Shown piece by piece: positions 19,101 to 28,293 of a DNA stretch of 64,000 bases. This DNA is from JACRCT01 sp049841135 (lineage in GTDB: Bacteria > Myxococcota > Myxococcia > Myxococcales > UBA5297): the NCBI GenBank assembly GCA_049841135.1, contig JASGHK010000008.1, positions 1,302,001-1,366,000 on the forward strand. The letters run 5' to 3'. The notes beneath the pieces are model-generated. The model did not search any database and was not told the DNA's origin. It was given only the letters and a program-made list of their open reading frames with translations. The translations under genes and the position numbers were made by a program. The stretch's first letter is position 1. Every line of letters begins with the position of its first letter.

Positions 19101-21627
19101 GGCGCCGGTGGAGCTCGCGGTCACCATGGTCGACGAGGCCATCTACCAGATCGAGCAGCCGCGAAACGACTTCCTCTCCTACTTCGCCCGCCGCGCGCAG
19201 CAGCAGATGGTGAACACCAACAACAGCCTCTACAACAAGGCCTTCCGCCCCAAGCCGGTCCGGCAGCAGCAGGCGGACAAGGACCGGGCGCAAGCCGCCC
19301 CGCAGAAGCCCGCCGAGAACGCCAAGCTCGACTCGCTCGCGTCCAACTTCGCCGGCGGCAAGGGAATGGCCGCGCCGGCGCCGTCCGTCGCTCCCGCCGC
19401 CAAGGCCGCCTCCGCGCCCGCGATGGAGGCCAGCGCCGACATGGCCGAGGAGAAGGCCCCGGCCCGCGCCAAGAAGGAGGCCGCCGGCCCGGCGGACGGC
19501 GAGGCCGGTTCCGGCGCAGCCCAGAAGCCGGTGAAGGCCCGCACCAACTTCTCGTCGTCGGCCGGCTGGTTCCCGCAGGTCAAAGGCGCCATCGGCGACA
19601 AGGCCTCGCTCAAGACCACCATGCCCGACTCGCTCACCTCCTGGCGGCTGACCGCCGTCGCCGTGACGGCTGGACCGCACATGGGCATGGGCAAGGCGAC
19701 GCTGCGCACCGAGAAGCCGCTGATGGTCCGCTTGCAGGGGCCGCGCTTCTTCACCGAGCGCGACGAGGTGACCCTCTCGGCCATCGTCACCAGCCGACTG
19801 GACAAGGCGGCCGACGTCGACGTGGTCTTCGAGTGCCCGGGCCTCAAGCCGCTCGACCCGCCGACCAAGAAGGTGCAGGTGGCGCCCGGCGGCGAGGCCC
19901 GCGTCGACGTGCGCTACCTCGTCGAGAACCCCGGCGACCGCAAGGTGAAGGTCACGGCGCGAGGCGCGGGTGAAGCCGACGCGATGGAGTGGACGCTCCC
20001 GGCGGTCGTCCACGGTTCCGCGCAGCGGGCGACGTTCACTGGACAGCTCAGGGATCAGCTCTCGTTCAAGGTGAGCCTGCCCGAGAAGCGCAACCCGATG
20101 GGCACCCGGCTCGAGCTGTCGCTGTCTCCATCGGTGCTCGGCGTCATGCTCGACGCCCTGCCCTACCTCGCCCAGTACCCGTACGGCTGCGTGGAGCAGA
20201 CGCTCTCCCGGTTCGTGCCGGCGGCCATCGCCGCCAAGATCGTCAACAAGGTCGGAGTGACCACGCCGCGCGTCCCCGCCGACCTGAACGACATGGTCGA
20301 CGCCGGCCTCAAGCGCCTCTACTCGTTCCAACACGGCGACGGCGGCTGGGGCTGGTGGCAGACCGACGCCACCAACCGCTGGATGAGCGCCTACGCCGTC
20401 TACGGGCTGTGGCTGGGCAAGGAAGCGGGCCTGAAGGTCGACGAGACCGTGCTGCGCCGCGGCCGCGAGTACCTGACGAGCCACCTGGGCGCCGCCATGG
20501 ACCGCAGCGACGAGCACGCCTTCATGATCTTCTCCCTGGCCATGACCGGCGGGGCGCCCAAGTTCCCGCTCACCAAGGCCTTCGAGAACCGCAAGAACCT
20601 CTCCAGCCGCGGCCGGGCGCTCATCGCGCTGGCACTGCTCGCCCAGAACGACCCGCGGGCGCGCATCGCGGTCGAGAACCTGGACGACATCGTCAAGGTG
20701 GCGGCCGCGCGCGGCGACGCCTCGGTGGGCGAGGCCAACAGCGCCTGGGAGACCTCGGCGGCCATCGAGGCCACCGCCTACACGCTCATGGCCTACCACC
20801 GCTACAACCCCGCCGACCCGATGGTGCAGAAGCTCACCGACTTCCTGGTCCTGCGCCGCAACGGCAACAAGTGGCGCAGCACCCGCGACAGCGCCTTTGC
20901 CCTCTACGCGCTGGCGGACATCGCGCTCAAGGAGGACGCCACCAGGAGCACCGGGACGATCACCGTGCTGGTCAACGGCGCCGAGGCGGCGAGGCTCAAC
21001 TACAAGGGCGGCGGCGCGGACCTGCCGGGCGCGCTGGTGGTGGGCGACGACAAGTTCAAGGTCGGCGAGAACACCGTCGAGGTCCGCCGCGACGGCAAGG
21101 GCACCGGCTACTGGGCCGCGACCTGGGACGTCTACAACCAGGACGAGAACGTCAAGGGCGTCGGCGGCGACGTGAAGATCACGCGCAGGTACACCATCCT
21201 CGGCCGGCCCGGCGCCCAGAAGGCCCAGGCGGACATGGAGTACGGCATGGCGCTCGACTCCGGCGAGCGGGTGCGCGTCGACGTCGACGTGACCGCCAAC
21301 AAGGCCGTCGAGTTCGTGATGATCGAGGACCTCAAGCCGGCGGGCATGGAGGCGGTGCTGCAGAAGAGCGGCCCCGAAGTCTGCAATTACGCCTGCGCCC
21401 ACGCCGAGCTGCGCACCGATCGCGTGGCGATGTTCCTGACCGAGCTGCGCGTCGGCACCGTGCACCTCTCCTACGAGCTGCGCGCGGAGGTGCCCGGCAA
21501 GTTCCACGGCCTGCCGGCGCGGTTCGAGGCCATGTACGCCCCGGAGATCAAGGCGACCAGCGACGAGATCCGGCTGGAGATCCGCGACGCGCCGGAGCCT
21601 GGCGACAAGGGCGTCGCCGCGCAGTAG
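16189..21627 (+). CDS. Bacterial alpha-2-macroglobulin family protein with thioester
   Basis: 1,812 residues. A signal peptide (MVRTLLLTLTVSLAASTAAA) without lipobox suggests a periplasmic or secreted protein. Residues 25-270 are TPR-like helices, unusual for the family. Macroglobulin domains follow, with TDRPLYKPGEKVGIKVFVRE near 478 and DRLLYKPGERIKVEL near 745. A low-complexity Ala/Lys/Pro bait-like linker covers about 1030-1115. The thioester motif is GCVEQT with Cys1334 and Gln1337, inside the helical TED domain (LYSFQHGDGGWGWWQTD). The family traps proteases by forming a covalent bond after bait cleavage. Usual partner pbpC is absent here. Confidence 0.95.
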   Translation: MVRTLLLTLTVSLAASTAAAESAAPMPEVPADEQAALDQGAKYLREQSYTRACNTLDAYVRKFGSGVLIREGKVKRAIACAQSGGETSEVLNDLRAIADGGPIDLARALANARLVERGDYGRAKKALDLLESVAAKSGGRWAQEARSRFMSLAFLQMENGYGEVPAVADRVLGFGPTPAEKDRALFVRGRWYLNQGNDKGEKDLKAVADGNGELFDDALYELAQARERKAKWEEALGIYQDLVKRANPSTTNRRGDAESRIGWIKQPEISVSSDYVEWPGEKTRLNLSFRNLPEAKFTLYKADPYHADPTKLIYGNEEDRAGLRPAQPFKTWTETFKAPAPYVGGSKELVLDLPAGSYSLDVHGQNLHRVTNILVTSFATLVKIGGGRAAVWTVDATTGMAIAGADVALYVRQDRNTSDYRRLEGKADATGLCLFDLGPGGVGQAIAWAGKGDLVATATGYGSWRDPGSSELLSYTLTDRPLYKPGEKVGIKVFVRERKAGPAEAAPNIGFEARIYDASGRELDKKSLTTNAFGTAAYDFPLPKDAQLGQYSVQLSFPNHNVRTDYGRFRVEEYKPPEYTVKVEPLGKPKPGEVAKVKVSASFFFGGPVANAQGRAIVSLNYWQHGWAPWPDVQLEDGWSPYGGYGYGSYGGYDDEMHYYRGRRYNPYGYAVAPAKTLTFKTDAAGSATLEVPTDDAQKYFGTGVTDYSYSVQVFVTDASRREVTGQGKVNVSKSPFFLDLRADRLLYKPGERIKVELRAEDANSNPESPAVEVRLVRLDPSGSGQAGSEILKKPAQLTGGKGAIELDADALGPVRVEARMAQTDTVLASTDVWLTNEAKPIIPPQAGFLFLTDRTPLKVGGTVRGLIVTPSQEGHALVTIEGDRLWAARSLEVRGRARFVELPLTGEMAPNVILHASRIENAQYYEAQAPLIVSGSEAALDVTVGLPGGKTEPGAAVPISIALNAKGAQQAPVELAVTMVDEAIYQIEQPRNDFLSYFARRAQQQMVNTNNSLYNKAFRPKPVRQQQADKDRAQAAPQKPAENAKLDSLASNFAGGKGMAAPAPSVAPAAKAASAPAMEASADMAEEKAPARAKKEAAGPADGEAGSGAAQKPVKARTNFSSSAGWFPQVKGAIGDKASLKTTMPDSLTSWRLTAVAVTAGPHMGMGKATLRTEKPLMVRLQGPRFFTERDEVTLSAIVTSRLDKAADVDVVFECPGLKPLDPPTKKVQVAPGGEARVDVRYLVENPGDRKVKVTARGAGEADAMEWTLPAVVHGSAQRATFTGQLRDQLSFKVSLPEKRNPMGTRLELSLSPSVLGVMLDALPYLAQYPYGCVEQTLSRFVPAAIAAKIVNKVGVTTPRVPADLNDMVDAGLKRLYSFQHGDGGWGWWQTDATNRWMSAYAVYGLWLGKEAGLKVDETVLRRGREYLTSHLGAAMDRSDEHAFMIFSLAMTGGAPKFPLTKAFENRKNLSSRGRALIALALLAQNDPRARIAVENLDDIVKVAAARGDASVGEANSAWETSAAIEATAYTLMAYHRYNPADPMVQKLTDFLVLRRNGNKWRSTRDSAFALYALADIALKEDATRSTGTITVLVNGAEAARLNYKGGGADLPGALVVGDDKFKVGENTVEVRRDGKGTGYWAATWDVYNQDENVKGVGGDVKITRRYTILGRPGAQKAQADMEYGMALDSGERVRVDVDVTANKAVEFVMIEDLKPAGMEAVLQKSGPEVCNYACAHAELRTDRVAMFLTELRVGTVHLSYELRAEVPGKFHGLPARFEAMYAPEIKATSDEIRLEIRDAPEPGDKGVAAQ

Positions 21628-21690
21628 AGCAGTAGAGCGTGGGCGCCAGGCAGCCGCCGCGCGGCATGGACGCGCGGCGGCGGGCCGACC

Positions 21691-24390
21691 TCAGTAGAGG
21701 TCGAGGCTCGACTCCCGGAAGCTGATCTGCAGGCCGACGCCAACCGGGCCCGGCCCGTGGAGGATGACCGCCCTGCCCCCGTTGTCGAGGGCGAAGGCAA
21801 TGCCCTGCACGACACCCGACCTGGACTGCCCTCCGGCGATTGACTCTTCGACCAGGCTGATCGAGCGGACGTTCGCCTCCGTCAGGGCCTGCACGTAGCC
21901 GTCGTAGGCGACCAGGTAGCGTCCGTTCGGTCCGTCACAGGCCAGCTCCAGGCCACGCACCGCGGAGGCCTCGCCTGCGAAGGCGTTGACGCGGAGCGGG
22001 CTTCCCGAGGCCGCCCCGGTGCTGCTGAGGAGCTGGGTGTTGACGTTGCCCGCGCCGGCGGACACGTACGCCAAAATCGGAGTCGAAGTGTTCGCGCTCG
22101 CCGCCAGCCGCAGGCGGCTCGGCGTCCCCGTCGACGCCGAGCCCGTGCTCGAAGCCGCGCTGGCACCGCTGGCGAGGACCTTCACCGTCACGCCACTGCC
22201 TGACTTGCTCGGATAGGCGATGAAGAAGCTCCCGGACCTGGCGGCGAAGGTCGCGGCGAGCGTCGACACGTTGAAGTTGTTCGTCTCGAGGTCGATGGCC
22301 GAGCTCGCCACGTCGTCCGCCCCCACGTAGCGGACGCGGACGGCGTAGGTGGTCAGGTCGCTGAAGGCGTAGGCTAGCAGGTAGCGGCGGTTCGCCCGGT
22401 CGACGGCGACGTCGAAGGCGTTGTTCAGGTCGTAGATGCCGCTCTCCACCACGTGCTCCGGCAGGACCGTCGCGCCCTCCTGGTCGAGGGTCATCGCGTA
22501 CACCGAGTACTTGCCGTTCGCCTCGACGCCCTTCGAGTAGAAGACCCGGTAGCGCTGGTCGGCGGGCTCGAAGTCCGCGTGGATGCGCGGCGCGTCGGTG
22601 GTGCCGCCGTTGAGGTCGCCGAACCCGCCGGCGAGCGTCACCGGGCCCCGCACCAGCGCCCCCTTGCTCGTGAGGAGCTGCAACCGCAGCTGCCGCGAGC
22701 CCGAGGCTCCATCGGTGACGTAGAACACGGCGAAGCGGAGGTGGGACGGGTCGAAGGCGATGGTGCTGCCGGCCTGCCAGGCCGCGCCGGTGACCTGGAA
22801 CGGCGAGTGCGCCGGCCTTGCGCAGAGGAGCTTGCGCTGCGCCGGGCAGGCAGCCGTCGAGCCGCGGCCTGCGCTGCCTTCAGCGGAATCGACGGTCGAG
22901 AAGTAGTACCCGGGCACCGCGTCGGTGCCGTAGACGACGTACTCGCGTCCGACGCCCGGAGCTTCGCGCTTGGCCGCCTCGTACGCGGCGCCATGCAGGC
23001 CCAGGGACACATCGGGCCAGCTCCACCCGACTCCGTGCTGAGCGACGCAGGCCGCAGCACCGCTCGCCTGGGTCATGCCGCAGCCGTAGGCGCTCGACGT
23101 GACCTTGGCGAACCAGCTGTCGGGGCGCGGCTCGGAGTCGGTCCAAGCCGTCGTGGAGATCTCCGGGATACATGCCTGATAAGGGTCGGCGGGATTCAAG
23201 GTGCCGCTGGCGACGTGGCCACCGTCGATCCAGCACCCCTCCAGGCAGGCCCGCGTCACGCAGACCCGGCCGGCGCCGCAGGAGGCGCCATCGGCCCGAG
23301 GCGAGAACTCGCTGGTCGACAGCGACGGCTGGCAGCTGCTGCAGGGGTCGGCAGGGTCCGGCTCGCCGTCCTGGTAGAACGCGCCGGCGACGACACAGCC
23401 AGCCCTGCACGTCCCCAGCTGGCAGACCTCGGCGGCCGAACAGCGATCTCCGCCGCCGCACCGGCATTCGTTCGCGGCGCAGTCATCGCCGGAGAGCGCG
23501 CAGTCGGACACCGCGCAGCAGCCGCTGGCCGCGACGCACTTCCCGCCGCAATCCCTCCCGGAACAGCCGGCGTCGGCGCGGCCCGCGTCCCTTCCGGGCC
23601 GACCCGCGTCGGCGCCCGCCGCGGCCACGCAGCTTGCGCCGAGGCAGACCCGCTCCTCGCCGCAGCTCAGCTCCTCGCAGTCTCCGTCGGCGCAGTCGGT
23701 CTTCCCGTCACAGTCGTCGTCCTTGGCGTCGCCGCACGACGTCTCGAATGCCGGGCAGGCCAGGCACGCGCCCTGCTGGCACCGCTTTCCGGCGGGGCAG
23801 ACGCGGTTGACGCAAGCGGCGTCGATGCAGGCGCCCTCCACGCAAGCCTGCGCTGCCTCGCAAGAGACCCCGTCGCAGGCATTGGGCACGCAGCGGCCAT
23901 CGGCGCAAACCGTCCCGGACGAGCAGACGACGCCGACGCAGCGCGTGGAGACGCAGCGTCCGTCCTCGCAGACGTCGCCCTTCGCGCACGTCACGCCAGC
24001 GCAGACGGTCGGCCGGCACTCGTCGGCGGCGCAGGCCTCGTTGGTCCCGCAGGTCACGCCGACGCAGGAGGGCTCGCTGCAGCCTTGCTGCACGCAGACG
24101 TCGCCCAGGCTGCAGCTCTCGTCTCCACAGTCGACCGGGTAGCACTTGCCCTTGGCGCAGGACTGTCCCAGTGGGCACTGGACAGCCGCACAGTCAGCGG
24201 CGCGGCACGTCCTCTCGATGCACGCTTCTCCCTTGCGGCACGGACGGTCGCCGCAGGCCGACGGCAGGCACCGCTCCAGGAGACAGCGCTCGCCGGGAAG
24301 GCACTCCGAGTCACGCACGCACTCCACGGGCGGCGGCGCGGCGGGACAGGCGGCGAGGAGCAGGACGGCGAGGAGGGAGAGGGGGCGCAT
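21691..24390 (-). CDS. Large cysteine-repeat surface lipoprotein
   Basis: 899 residues. The N-terminus MRPLSLLAVLLLAAC has a lipobox (LAAC). Residues about 24-220 consist of some eight to ten short repeats of about 20 residues with the pattern C-x-GV-x-C-x5-C-x4-CV (for example CVGVTCGTNEACAADECRPT), likely small disulfide-bonded modules. A calcium-binding-like DAKDDDCDGKTDCADGDCE and an Asp/Ala-Gly-rich stretch (AGRPGRDAGRADAG) follow. The C-terminal 350 residues look like a beta-propeller or beta-sandwich domain. Such proteins are common on myxobacterial surfaces; the function is unknown. Confidence 0.85.
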   Translation of the reverse strand: MRPLSLLAVLLLAACPAAPPPVECVRDSECLPGERCLLERCLPSACGDRPCRKGEACIERTCRAADCAAVQCPLGQSCAKGKCYPVDCGDESCSLGDVCVQQGCSEPSCVGVTCGTNEACAADECRPTVCAGVTCAKGDVCEDGRCVSTRCVGVVCSSGTVCADGRCVPNACDGVSCEAAQACVEGACIDAACVNRVCPAGKRCQQGACLACPAFETSCGDAKDDDCDGKTDCADGDCEELSCGEERVCLGASCVAAAGADAGRPGRDAGRADAGCSGRDCGGKCVAASGCCAVSDCALSGDDCAANECRCGGGDRCSAAEVCQLGTCRAGCVVAGAFYQDGEPDPADPCSSCQPSLSTSEFSPRADGASCGAGRVCVTRACLEGCWIDGGHVASGTLNPADPYQACIPEISTTAWTDSEPRPDSWFAKVTSSAYGCGMTQASGAAACVAQHGVGWSWPDVSLGLHGAAYEAAKREAPGVGREYVVYGTDAVPGYYFSTVDSAEGSAGRGSTAACPAQRKLLCARPAHSPFQVTGAAWQAGSTIAFDPSHLRFAVFYVTDGASGSRQLRLQLLTSKGALVRGPVTLAGGFGDLNGGTTDAPRIHADFEPADQRYRVFYSKGVEANGKYSVYAMTLDQEGATVLPEHVVESGIYDLNNAFDVAVDRANRRYLLAYAFSDLTTYAVRVRYVGADDVASSAIDLETNNFNVSTLAATFAARSGSFFIAYPSKSGSGVTVKVLASGASAASSTGSASTGTPSRLRLAASANTSTPILAYVSAGAGNVNTQLLSSTGAASGSPLRVNAFAGEASAVRGLELACDGPNGRYLVAYDGYVQALTEANVRSISLVEESIAGGQSRSGVVQGIAFALDNGGRAVILHGPGPVGVGLQISFRESSLDLY

Positions 24391-24430
24391 GGTGGCCTCG
24401 AGGCCCGGACCATACCACCCGCGCCCGGCC

Positions 24431-24796
24431 CTACAGTCCGCAGGCCGCGCTGGCCTCCTCGAGGATCTCCGCGTTCAGCCGCGCCTCCACGTATTGCCGG
24501 AGCGGCGACATGCTGCGGGTCTCCAGCTCGAAGGACACCCCGAAGCTGAGCTCCCCGGAGCGCGACCGGGCCGTCCGGGAGATCCAGCCCTTGAGCTCGA
24601 GCACCTCCTGCCCGGACAGCTCGAGGTGGATTCGGACCTTGGCCCCGAGCGGCATCGAGAAGTCGGTCACCAGGAGCGCGCCGCCGACCGAGACGTTGTC
24701 CACCCTGCAGCGACCCGAATACGCCCCCTCGCAGACCACCGTCGCCATTTCGCCGCTCGAACACCTCGGATACTTGCGTCGATCGATCCCGTTCAT
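24431..24796 (-). CDS. PilZ domain protein (cyclic-di-GMP binding)
   Basis: 121 residues from the ATG at 24796. The PilZ signature is present: an arginine-rich motif RRKYPR near the N-terminus and, after about 30 residues, DNVSVGGALLV (the D/N-x-S-x-x-G part). These bind cyclic-di-GMP in the family, so a stand-alone PilZ adaptor role in motility, polysaccharide or development is likely. There is no second domain. The longer upstream reading frame is ignored because it is arginine/proline-rich shadow sequence. Confidence 0.85.
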   Translation of the reverse strand: MNGIDRRKYPRCSSGEMATVVCEGAYSGRCRVDNVSVGGALLVTDFSMPLGAKVRIHLELSGQEVLELKGWISRTARSRSGELSFGVSFELETRSMSPLRQYVEARLNAEILEEASAACGL

Positions 24797-24978
24797 GAAC
24801 GAGCGAGGCTGCAAGGCCCGTGCGCAGCCGCGCTCTGTTGGAGATCCGCTCTGGCGTGCCGGGCTGGCGCTGGGGCCAACTCGCCATCTGGGGCCCGCTG
24901 GCCCCAAGGAGATCCCCCGTAGCCCAAGGCCGGGTATTCTTGCCCGTCTTCAGGCCGACCGTTCGAGGTCTCTCACCC

Positions 24979-26496
24979 ATGGAACTCCGCTGGATAGCTG
25001 CTCTTGCCACGCTGGCGTCGCTCTGTGGGTGCGGCCGGACCGACCCGCTCGTCGAGCGTCAAACCGCTGCGACCGACGGCTCCGTCGCGGTGTGCGACCT
25101 CGAGATCACCCCGGACTCCGTCGACTTCGGCGACGTGCCCTTGGGGACGCAGTTCACCCGCACGCTGAGCGTTCGCAACGTCAGCCGGGCGCACTGCGAC
25201 GTCGCCCGCATGGAGATTGGCGAGGGCTCCGACTCGGAGTTCTCGCTCCTGTTCCCACCGCCGACCCCCTTCGTCCTCGTTCCCGGCCAGACCCGCCACG
25301 TCTCCGTGGCCTTCGACGCCAGGAGCCGCGACCTGCCGCGCGAGCGGCTGGGGTCCGTCACCTTCGTCACCACCGCGATCGAGGCGCTGGTCTCCGTCCC
25401 GCTGCGCGCCCGCATCCTCATCGGCTGCGACCTGAGCATCACCCCCGCGCTCATGGACTTCGGGACCGTGCGGCTCAACAAGTCGGCCGCCGCCAGCGTC
25501 ATGTTGGCGAATCAGGGCGACGCCCCCTGCGACGTCTCCAACCTCGCGCTCGCTCCGGGCTCCGACCGGCTCTTCTCGGTCCCGGCCGACCAGGCCACGG
25601 CGTTCACCGTCCCGCCCGGAGGGTTGGTCCCGCTCAACGGAGCGTTCAGCGCACGCGACAGCACCGAGCCGCACGAGCGGACCGGCACGCTGGCCTTCAC
25701 CCGTTCGCAGCCCTCGGGCCTGCCCCTGACTCCGACGGTCGAGCTCACGGTGCCGATGAAGGCGTTCATCGACACGGCCTGCCTGGACGGCAGCCAGTGG
25801 ATCTACACGGTGGCCCAGGACGGCCGCTTCGCCACCTTCAACCCCCAGAAGCTCGAGTACACCGACATCGGCACCCTCTCCTGCCCGGGCTACGGCTCAC
25901 CGTTCTCGATGGCCGTCGACCAGAACGCGGTGGCGTGGGTGGAGTTCAACGACGGCGGCCTCTATCAGGTGGACACCAAGACCGCGGCCTGCTCGGCCAC
26001 CTCCTTCGTCTCGAACCCCAAGGTCACCAACTTCGGCATGGGCTTCGTCTACGACCCGGACACGGGCATCGACACCCTGTTCGTCGCCGGCGGCTACGGG
26101 TGGGGGCAGATTCCCTCCACCCTGGCCAGCATCAGCTTCCCCTCGCTGCAGACCACCGTCGTCGGCGAGATCGACTTCGGGGCGCCGGAGCTGACCGGCA
26201 CTGGCGACGGCGAGCTGTGGGGCTACGCGCCGGCCTTCATCAGCGCCTCGGGCATCACGACGCTGGCCCACATCGACCAGAAGAGCGGCCGAGTGCTGGC
26301 GAGCCGCGAGTACCCGCAAATCTCCGAGGCGAACGGGAGCTGGGCGCTGGCCTTCTGGGGAGGCTCGTTCTGGCTGTTCCTGGGCGACAGCATCTACGAG
26401 GTCAAGCGCAACACGCTGGAGGCGCGCCAGGTCCTCAGCTTCACCGGCCGCCACGTCGTGGGGGTCGGCGTCTCGACCTGCGCGCCGCTCGACTAA
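24979..26496 (+). CDS. Lipoprotein with repeated immunoglobulin-like (HYDIN/choice-of-anchor D type) domains
   Basis: 505 residues. The start at 24979 gives a lipoprotein signal ending in LCGC. Two related beta-sandwich repeats follow: ITPDSVDFGDVPLGTQFTRTLSVRN and ITPALMDFGTVRLNKSAAASVMLANQ, each with the 'xDFGxVxxG' opening seen in ASPM/SPD-2/HYDIN and choice-of-anchor D domains. The last 230 residues look like a beta-propeller (repeated short strands such as WIYTVAQDGRFATFN, LFVAGGYGWGQI). It probably sits on the cell surface; function unknown. Confidence 0.85.
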   Translation: MELRWIAALATLASLCGCGRTDPLVERQTAATDGSVAVCDLEITPDSVDFGDVPLGTQFTRTLSVRNVSRAHCDVARMEIGEGSDSEFSLLFPPPTPFVLVPGQTRHVSVAFDARSRDLPRERLGSVTFVTTAIEALVSVPLRARILIGCDLSITPALMDFGTVRLNKSAAASVMLANQGDAPCDVSNLALAPGSDRLFSVPADQATAFTVPPGGLVPLNGAFSARDSTEPHERTGTLAFTRSQPSGLPLTPTVELTVPMKAFIDTACLDGSQWIYTVAQDGRFATFNPQKLEYTDIGTLSCPGYGSPFSMAVDQNAVAWVEFNDGGLYQVDTKTAACSATSFVSNPKVTNFGMGFVYDPDTGIDTLFVAGGYGWGQIPSTLASISFPSLQTTVVGEIDFGAPELTGTGDGELWGYAPAFISASGITTLAHIDQKSGRVLASREYPQISEANGSWALAFWGGSFWLFLGDSIYEVKRNTLEARQVLSFTGRHVVGVGVSTCAPLD

Positions 26497-26529
26497 AGCC
26501 GGCGATCGTTCCCCGACTGGAGGCTGCCC

Positions 26530-26799
26530 TTGAAGTACGTGATGTTCTACGAGTCCGCCGACGACGTGATGGCCAAGGCGCCGCTGTACTTCGCCGCCCA
26601 CCGGGCCCGCCTGGACGAGTTCCACCGTCGCGGCGTGCTGCTGATGGCCGGCCCCTTCGCCAACCCCACCCAGGGCGCCATCGGCATCTTCACCAGCCGC
26701 GAGGCCGCGGTGGAGTTCATCCAGGGCGATCCGTTCGTGCTCAACGGCGCGGTCAAGAGCCACCGCATCGTGGAGTGGAACGAGGTGCTCGCGCCCTGA
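26530..26799 (+). CDS. YCII-related domain protein
   Basis: 89 residues, starting at TTG 26530 with GGAGG six bases upstream; the first residues KYVMFYESADD are the usual start of the YCII family. Other marks are HRARLDEFHRRGVLLMAGPFA and the ending EAVEFIQGDPFVLNGAVKSHRIVEWNE. This small ferredoxin-like fold is thought to have a His-Asp pair, but its substrate is unknown in most members. It is followed by recX 59 bases later. Confidence 0.85.
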   Translation: MKYVMFYESADDVMAKAPLYFAAHRARLDEFHRRGVLLMAGPFANPTQGAIGIFTSREAAVEFIQGDPFVLNGAVKSHRIVEWNEVLAP

Positions 26800-26858
26800 C
26801 GGCGACCGCCGCCGGAGCCTTGCGACAAATGTCACAGCCGGCGGCTAGGATGCCGCGC

Positions 26859-27395
26859 ATGCCGAACCTGCCCCGAAAGAAGCCTCGCAAGGCCAGCCCG
26901 ACCTACCTCGAGCGCGCCGCGTTGCATCACCTCAAGCGCTACTCGTCGACCTCCGCTGGGCTGCGCCGGGTGCTGATGCGCCGGGTCTCGCGCTCGGCGA
27001 AGGAGCACGGGACGGACCTCGAGGAGGGCAAGAAGTGGATCGACGAGCTCGTCGCCCGCTTCGAGCGCGCCGGGCTCCTCGACGACGCACGCTTCGCCAA
27101 GAGCCGCGCCAGCTCGCTGCTGCAGCGCGGGACCTCGCCGCGCGCCATCGCGATGAAGCTCAAGGCCAAGGGCGTCCAGGCCCCGGAGGTCCGCCAGGCC
27201 ATGGACGCCATCGCCGAGTCGAGCGCCAACCCCGAGCTGGAAGCGGCGATGGCCCTCGCCAAGCGCAAGCGTATTGGTCCCTTCGCGAGGACGCCGGCGA
27301 CCGAGGCCGACGAGAAGCGGCGCCACCTGGGCGTGCTGATGCGCGCCGGGTTCTCCTACGGTGTCGCCAAGAAGGTGCTCTCGGGCGAGGCCTGA
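26859..27395 (+). CDS. recX: RecX-type regulator of RecA
   Basis: RecX proteins bind RecA filaments and limit recombination. 178 residues from the ATG at 26859 (AGGA upstream; an alternative ATG lies at 26850). The family pattern of helix repeats is clear: YLERAALHHLKRYSSTSAGLRRVLMRR, WIDELVARFERAGLLDDARFAKSRA, GTSPRAIAMKLKAKGVQAPEVRQAMDA and RRHLGVLMRAGFSYGVAKKVL. recA itself is not in the window, so co-regulation with recA cannot be seen. Confidence 0.9.
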   Translation: MPNLPRKKPRKASPTYLERAALHHLKRYSSTSAGLRRVLMRRVSRSAKEHGTDLEEGKKWIDELVARFERAGLLDDARFAKSRASSLLQRGTSPRAIAMKLKAKGVQAPEVRQAMDAIAESSANPELEAAMALAKRKRIGPFARTPATEADEKRRHLGVLMRAGFSYGVAKKVLSGEA

Positions 27396-27414
27396 CCGTT
27401 CGACCTGGGGCGTC

Positions 27415-28212
27415 CTACTCGGCCTGCCACCGCCGCCACTGCTCGATCGTCGAGTTGACCAGCGCCGGGTTCGACCGGTTCTCCTCGCCGATGGTCGAGC
27501 GCTCGGTCTTGCCGTAATGGTGCCCGGGGTAGACGACGGTCGCGGGCGGCAGGGCCGCGAGCTTGCGCATGCTCTGGAACATCGCGTCCGGGTCCGAGCC
27601 GGCGAGGTCCACGCGGCCGCACTCGCCGACGAAGAGGGTGTCGCCGGTAATGATCGCCTCGCCCACGCGGATGCACTGGCAGCCGGGGGTGTGTCCTGGA
27701 GTGTGGACGAAGGTCAGGAGCGTCTCGCCGAGCATCAGCGTGGCGCCGTCCCTGACGGTCCGCAGCGCCTCGTCGGTGAGCCCGGTCCCCTTCTTGAGCT
27801 TCTCCGCGTCCGCGTCGTGGACGTAGACCGGCACCTTCGCCAGCGCGACGAGCTTGGCCAGGCCCTCGACCCGCAGGCCGTTGTAGCTGCCGCCGACATG
27901 GTCCCAGTGCGCGTGCGTGGCGATCGCCCCGACCAGCGTCAGGTTCTCGGCCTTCACCCGGTCGAGCAACCCCTGGACGTCCCAGGCCGCGTCCACCAGG
28001 AGGCACTTGCCGCTCGGCCGGTCCACGACCAGGTAGGCGAAGTTGGCCATCTGCGAGGCGGCCAGCTCGCCTCGAGCAAAGTCTCGTCCGCCGAGGAGTT
28101 GGTGAATTTCAGGCATCGCGCGCTCCTTGTCCGTCCTTGTCTGGCCCGTCTGCGGCCGGCAAGCAACCCCCGCCAGGGCGATCACTGCGGCGCAGCTGAG
28201 CAAGCGGACCAT
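27415..28212 (-). CDS. Metallo-beta-lactamase-fold hydrolase, probable lipoprotein (glyoxalase II-like)
   Basis: 265 residues from ATG 28212, which gives a lipoprotein-type signal (VRLLSCAAVIALAGVAC). If translation instead starts at MPEIHQLLGG (28116), the protein would be cytoplasmic. The zinc-binding motif THAHWDH is present, followed by HTPGHTPGC, ITGDTLFVGECGRVDLAGSD and YPGHHYG, the usual glyoxalase II / persulfide dioxygenase order of metal ligands. It probably hydrolyses a thioester or related small molecule. It is convergent with recX and divergent from the phosphoesterase gene. Confidence 0.85.
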   Translation of the reverse strand: MVRLLSCAAVIALAGVACRPQTGQTRTDKERAMPEIHQLLGGRDFARGELAASQMANFAYLVVDRPSGKCLLVDAAWDVQGLLDRVKAENLTLVGAIATHAHWDHVGGSYNGLRVEGLAKLVALAKVPVYVHDADAEKLKKGTGLTDEALRTVRDGATLMLGETLLTFVHTPGHTPGCQCIRVGEAIITGDTLFVGECGRVDLAGSDPDAMFQSMRKLAALPPATVVYPGHHYGKTERSTIGEENRSNPALVNSTIEQWRRWQAE

Positions 28213-28293
28213 GTCGGCGGCGCACTCTATCCGAGTCGTCCGAGTCCGTCCGAGCCCGAGACGATGTCGGACCCGTCGGCTAGCCTCGCAGGC

